Shown piece by piece: positions 8,868 to 11,889 of a stretch of 11,889 nt of DNA. The number at the start of each line of letters is the position of its first letter. The first letter of the stretch is position 1. The notes beneath the pieces are model-generated. The model made no database searches. It was not told the DNA's origin and worked only from the letters and a program-made list of their open reading frames with translations. The DNA is from Gymnopus androsaceus JB14 (lineage: Eukaryota > Basidiomycota > Agaricomycetes > Agaricales > Omphalotaceae): the NCBI GenBank assembly GCA_009733575.1, contig ML770152.1, positions 1 to 11,889 of the forward strand, in the 5' to 3' direction. The position numbers and the translations under genes are program-made.

Positions 8868-8905
8868 TAGTGATGGACACAAGTCTGGATCCAGGTATAC
8901 CTGGA
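8868..8905 (+). mobile_element. Solo terminal repeat of the hAT MITE 1 family, truncated
   Basis: These 38 bases are identical to the left end of hAT MITE 1 (6672-6709), from TAGTGATGGACACAAGTC to TACCTGGA. The match then stops abruptly and old repeat piece W begins. No partner right end is seen before the window ends. It is a deletion remnant or an abortive end rather than a complete element. Confidence 0.85.
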
Positions 8906-8969
8906 AGGACCAAGTAGCCCTAGCTCAGCTATTATTGTCTGTAGCAGAAACCCAGTCTACTACATCAAG
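8905..8969 (+). repeat. Old dispersed repeat, piece W copy 2
   Basis: It matches 8149-8208 and begins exactly where the truncated hAT terminal repeat ends, so that end lies inside a copy of this old repeat. Confidence 0.45.
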
Positions 8970-9028
8970 CCTCAAGGCTCACAGCCACCAGCTACTTTGT
9001 TATTATCCATGGTAGTGACCAACAGCTG

Positions 9029-9199
9029 CTAAAAATTTGAGCACTTGATATTGAGCACCAAATGACCACATGGAGACATATGGCATGATGCACCTGAGTC
9101 ATAAAGCTCAGTGAGTCTGCCCAAGAACTTCTCAGCATTTGCCAAGAATACACTGTCATAGCTGGTGAGTGCTTTCCCAAAATCATCAGTTGCTGTCTT
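9029..9199 (-). pseudogene. Ty1/copia aspartic protease fragment (second copia element)
   Basis: The minus-strand frame is open for 56 codons, from just after TAA at 9200-9202 to TAG at 9029-9031. It contains ELYDSGASCHMSP, with the catalytic DSGA codons at 9089-9100. D-S-G-A-(T/S)-x-H-M-S-P is the signature of the copia protease, which cuts the Gag-Pol polyprotein. Past the TAG the next frame reads FLAAVGHY, as if a frameshift follows. No zinc knuckle lies upstream and no integrase downstream. It cannot belong to the copia element at 9690-11889: both are on the minus strand, and protease should lie upstream (higher coordinates) of reverse transcriptase, not past the 3' LTR. Confidence 0.75.
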
Positions 9200-9220
9200 T
9201 TACAGCATTTGGGTCAGGTA

Positions 9221-9367
9221 CATCAGCAAAACCTGGGTGATCTCATAGCAAGGTCCCCTTCTGTGCAGTTCTGTACAGGGCTATACAGTGCTGTACAGCA
9301 ATTGATCTATATCATTTTCCCATCAATTGCTGTCCAGCTCTGTACAGAGCTGCACAGATGGGGGCCT
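9221..9367. mobile_element. MITE D, left end and hairpin, right end missing
   Basis: The left end CATCAGCAAAACCTGGGTGA equals the right end of element B and is preceded by TA. The left arm has exact 10-bp units CTGTGCAGTT, CTGTACAGGG, CTATACAGTG and CTGTACAGCA at 9261-9300, then CAATTGAT. The right arm mirrors this from ATCAATTG (9322) to CTGCACAG (9351-9358), one unit shorter. Weak mirror similarity continues to about 9367 and then stops without a GCTGATG end, so the right tip is lost or replaced. Confidence 0.65.
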
Positions 9368-9689
9368 TTGTAAGTCAGGAATCAAAATCATGGAACCAAG
9401 CTCTATCATATCATCAGGCTCAGCAGTTCTCTACTCTATTGGATCTGCATCACTTCCCGAAATGCTCTGCAGGTTAGGCATCAAATTGCCATCCTCAGAT
9501 TCTCTAGCCTTAGAGTCTACATTATATAAGAAACATATTTCAGATGAATTGTTTTCCAATTCTGAGCTTCCACATGTAACAGTCAATTTATTGTCCCCTT
9601 TGGACCATAGGTAATCATCATCAAAATAAATTCCATGTATACCTTCCAACTGTTCATTGGCATTTTCTAGGTCTTCCCTAGGCTCAACA
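9323..9689 (-). pseudogene. Coding-like frame of unknown function next to the copia LTR
   Basis: One minus-strand frame runs from the LTR edge at 9689 down to TGA at 9323-9325, broken only by an in-frame TAG at 9431-9433. The first part is about 85 codons, acidic and rich in Ser, Glu, Asp and Asn, with GIYFDDDYLWSKGD near its start. After the TAG the frame stays coding-like (AEPDDMIELGSMILIPDLQ) to about 9370, then enters MITE D sequence. The TAG could be a decayed CAG. There is no ATG at the start, as expected if the copia insertion cut the gene. The family is not recognised. It could be a host exon or a transposon protein. The opposite-strand frame at 9327-9614 looks like its shadow. Confidence 0.4.
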
Positions 9690-10052
9690 TATTAGAGTTT
9701 TGTTCCTAAATAGGAAGTAGCAGCAGTAAGTCCACACAAGACTTAGTAGTAGCGATCACACAGATCGATGGGGGACGACGGTGTTATTACAGGGTATGGT
9801 ACCTAAGCTTATATACAGTCCTAAGTACAAACAATATATCAGGCAAGTGGCTACTGCATGAATATGTGTGGCTACTGTCCATATGGTAGAGTGGGTACTA
9901 TGAGAGAACAAGTGGATACGGCAAGAGACTAAGTAGAGTCTGCAAGATGATAACAGTGGAGTGCATGGGATGGTGATACAAACAAGTGGAGACTACGAGA
10001 AAGTGTTCCATGTATAGTTCAATAAGATATATTTACCTTTGATATTCCAACA
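9690..10052 (-). mobile_element. 3' LTR of the copia retrotransposon
   Basis: On the minus strand the LTR begins TGTTGGAATATC directly after a purine tract at the end of pol and is proposed to end CTCTAATA at 9690, a CTCTAACA-like end with one C-to-T change. That gives about 363 bp. A TATA-like TATATAAGC lies on the minus strand at 9807-9815, about 240 bases into the LTR, as expected at the U3/R border. The 5' LTR is outside the window, so LTR identity and the target duplication cannot be tested here. The far end is less certain than the near one; an end near 9783 (TGTTATTAC) is the alternative. Confidence 0.65.
9807..9815 (-). promoter_or_regulatory. TATA-like box in the copia LTR
   Basis: The minus strand reads TATATAAGC. 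Its position in the LTR is right for the promoter that would drive the full-length transcript. Confidence 0.45.
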
Positions 10053-10066
10053 CTCCCCTTCAAACC
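10053..10066 (-). promoter_or_regulatory. Polypurine tract priming plus-strand DNA synthesis
   Basis: The minus strand reads GGTTTGAAGGGGAG immediately before the LTR start TGTTGG. The purine run is the site where RNase H leaves the primer for second-strand synthesis in LTR retrotransposons. It overlaps the stop codon of the pol frame (TGA at 10060-10062), a common compact arrangement. Confidence 0.7.
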
Positions 10067-11129
10067 TTTGCTAATCCAATGGATGCTGCGAAGTGTTTGG
10101 CTTTCATCGAAGGTAAGGCTTTGGTGAAGATGTCTGCCATCATGTTTTCGGTAGGGCAGTAAGTAAGACAAATTTTACCTTCCTCAATGACGTAGCGGAT
10201 GAAGTGGTATCGGATATCAATGTGTTTGGTCCTGGCATGAAAACAATCATCCTTTGCCAATGCGATGGCGGACTGATTGTCTGACATGATAGGGATTGCA
10301 TGAGTAATAGGACCAAAGATTTCCGATAAAAGATTCCTAAGCCAGATCGCTTCCTTTGCCGCATGGGTCAAAGCGATATATTCGGCTTCCGTGGTAGGTC
10401 AAGAAATGGTATCCTGTTGTTTCAACGACCAAGATACTGCTCCACCATTCAACATAAAACGTACCCGGAAATAGCATGTCAATCCTCTTGGGACATACCA
10501 TCCGCATCTGTATAGCCTTGGACTGTCTCCTGGTTGCTCGTACTGAGCCAAAAGTCTCGAGTGTATTTGAGATAGGCGTAGACATGGCTTACACCATTCC
10601 AATGAGTGATGCTGGGGTTTTGTGAAAAGCGAGCAAGGATAGAGACTGCATACATGATGTTGGTCTCGTAGCGACGGATAAGTACTGGAGAGTGCCAAGG
10701 GCCTCTCTGTAGGTTTGTGCATAAAAGCGATGTTCTCAACTGTTTTGGGTGATTGGTCTTTGGTGAGGTGGATGTGGGATCGAAGGGAATAGAGAGTGGC
10801 TTTATATCTCAGAATCCATAGCCAGAGAGTATGGCGTCAATGTATGACTGCTGGGATAGGTGAATCGTCCTATTATGGAGAGATCTTCGGATCTCAATCC
10901 CAAGTAGCCAATGGATTTCTCCAGAATCAACAACTTCAATTATAGCCCGATATCTTTCTTTAGTTTCTCCATGATGGCCAGGGTTAGTAACCAATGTCAT
11001 ATCGTCAACATGTATGAAAATGATGTGAGGATTTAGTGCACTAAAAACAGCGTATCAAAAGGTCAGGACCCGTTTAAACCTCAGTTGGTCATGATGTTCC
11101 CTGTAATCGCAATGTACCGATTGTGACCA

Positions 11130-11453
11130 CATCAGGAAAAAATGGTCCTGGCCCCAAGGAGTAGCCTAGGAACCTAAGCGTACCTAGGTTACAGGGGCTG
11201 GACTTGGATGCTAGGCAGCCTAAGGCCGTCTCTAGGTTAGACCTAGGAACTATCCTCAGCTGCCTGAGGTTTCCCCAGGGTTCGTCCTGAGGTTTCCTCA
11301 GGGTTTTCTCCAGGTGACTCCAGGTTGTCAAAAGTCCAAACCCCTAATTCTAGGTCATCCTAAGAACCTAGGCACTCTAGGTGGCCTAGTGTCTTTGAGC
11401 TTACCGTTGAGGTGTAACTTCAGGCCATCCAAGGCCAAAAGGTGTTCCTGATG
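11130..11453. mobile_element. MITE-like foldback E inserted in the reverse transcriptase
   Basis: The left end reads CATCAGGAAAAAATGG and the right end, on the opposite strand, CATCAGGAACACC, a diverged form of the CATCAGC ends of A-D. The arms match at about 70 percent: 11148-11205 against the reverse complement of about 11330-11389, with shared CCTAGG and GGGG(C/T)T(T/G)GGACTT. Units of CCTAGG, CCTAAG and CCTGAGG recur about every 8-12 bases. A 23-bp tandem pair starting CCTGAGGTTTCC lies at 11263-11285 and 11286-11308. The two flanks both carry copia RT sequence, so it is an insertion. The left flank AATGTACCGATTGTG resembles AATGTCCGATAAAGTG at about 11464-11479, a possible imperfect flank duplication. 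Confidence 0.55.
11263..11308 (+). repeat. 23-bp tandem duplication in foldback E
   Basis: Two adjacent units start CCTGAGGTTTCC(C/T)CAGGGTT and differ mainly in their last bases. They lie at the centre of the element, where the arms meet. Confidence 0.75.
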
Positions 11454-11889
11454 GCAGCTTGTTAATGTCCGATAAAGTGGCGGTTTAAGCCGTAAGGGTT
11501 TTGACCTTGTTTTTACCCTATATCAATGCCCGTGAGGGTGCCTTCAATAGAAAGTGCCTCTTGTTGTCGTTCCCCAATTTCCCGGTAAAGATAAGCCCTG
11601 ATTGTCACATGCAATTTTGTGAATAAGTCATCTCCTTCTCAGCGTCCAATGCGTGAGTAATAGCACTGGCTGAGTGCAAGTTTCGCAACAGATGTGAAGA
11701 TTTCGTCCTGGGAAGTAGGTCAAGTGTCTGGGAATCTGATTAAATCCACACGTACAACAAGAGTGGCTCCGGTGTCCTGTAGATGTGACATTGGTTCAGT
11801 CCTTCTTGGGTTCCAAATAGGACCCATTTGGATGTGAGGAATATTGGCATCTGGAGGTGAGGTGAGACAATTGTATAAGTTCCACCACT

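Larger units (their letters stand above)
10060..11889 (-). pseudogene. Ty1/copia Pol remnant: reverse transcriptase plus RNase H, 5' end outside window
   Basis: The enzyme would copy the element RNA into DNA in virus-like particles. Reading on the minus strand: DEIFTSVAK (11681-11707) and AYLYREIGE (11570-11596) fit the RT N-terminal region; an LYGLK-like motif lies at 11483-11496. Element E then interrupts the frame. After it come GFKR-like residues and FIHVDD, with catalytic VDD codons at 11001-11009. The thumb and connection follow, including YREALGTLQYLSVATRP at 10662-10711. RNase H shows GYTDADG, TTEAEYIALTHAAKEA and SDNQSAIAL, holding the acidic catalytic residues. The frame ends at TGA 10060-10062. 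In-frame stops lie at 11720-11722, 11639-11641, 11513-11515, 11055-11057, 10809-10811, 10479-10481 and 10399-10401. Frameshifts lie near 11490, 11080, 10711, 10660 and 10460. Integrase, protease, Gag and the 5' LTR are not present. Confidence 0.9.

Noticed and set aside
9327..9614. 95-residue plus-strand frame with ATG
   Set aside because: It is Ser/Leu-rich with no motif and lies opposite a more coding-like acidic minus-strand frame that continues past a single stop.
10337..10722. Overlapping minus-strand frames of 82 and 107 residues
   Set aside because: Most of their length is out of frame with RNase H and RT. Only short parts, such as the MLNGGAVSW stretch, are in the true frame, so they are included in the pol pseudogene.
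11089..11331. 80-residue minus-strand open frame
   Set aside because: It lies over the CCTAGG foldback. Its Leu/Gly/Pro-rich sequence comes from the repeated unit, not from a protein.
11400..11515. Intron with GTAAAA donor and a second donor GTAAGC, implying a spliced gene
   Set aside because: The flanking frame was recognised as copia reverse transcriptase interrupted by an inserted element. Splice-like words are then not needed, and the joined frames did not stay open with a CAG acceptor.
1..11889. tRNA, rRNA or CRISPR array
   Set aside because: No cloverleaf with a proper T-arm, no rRNA core sequence and no regularly spaced identical repeats with unique spacers were seen. The 10-bp arrays are far too short-period for CRISPR.

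Overview
This window reads as gene-poor, transposon-dense eukaryotic DNA, most likely from a filamentous fungus and possibly an agaricomycete. That guess rests on the style of the Ty1/copia reverse transcriptase and RNase H remnants and on the many small non-autonomous DNA elements. No intact cellular gene, tRNA, rRNA or CRISPR array was found, and none of the longer open frames outside the transposon remnants has a recognisable protein motif.

Layout: bases 1-3600 are CpG-containing non-coding DNA with a possible solo LTR (111-488), a degenerate ACGGT-rich inverted-repeat zone (1641-2200), an intron-like interval (2895-2945) and a small repeat cluster built on CTTGCTCCGTACCAG (3055-3156). Bases 3600-9300 are strongly CpG-depleted and made of old dispersed repeats plus a set of younger inverted-repeat elements. 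Four of these (A 5610-5876, B about 6561-7996, C 8455-8850, D 9221-about 9367) share a terminal repeat that begins CATCAGC(A/G)AAAAC(C)TG. Their interiors differ, but each is built of roughly 10-bp periodic units arranged as inverted arms. A fifth, diverged relative (E, about 11130-11453) interrupts the retrotransposon. Two hAT-type MITEs with 8-bp target duplications (6672-7358 and 7475-7974) are nested inside element B, which gives a readable insertion order.

Bases 9690-11889, on the minus strand, are the 3' half of a decayed Ty1/copia retrotransposon: reverse transcriptase, RNase H, polypurine tract and 3' LTR. The reading frame has in-frame stops and frameshifts and is split by element E. 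A fragment of a second copia element, its aspartic protease motif, lies at 9029-9199. Between D and the LTR is a coding-like minus-strand frame (9323-9689) of unknown identity.

The parts do not form an operon or pathway. What ties them together is transposition history: an old CpG-poor repeat landscape, invaded by periodic-arm MITEs, then by hAT MITEs, next to a copia element that still keeps a normal CpG level.
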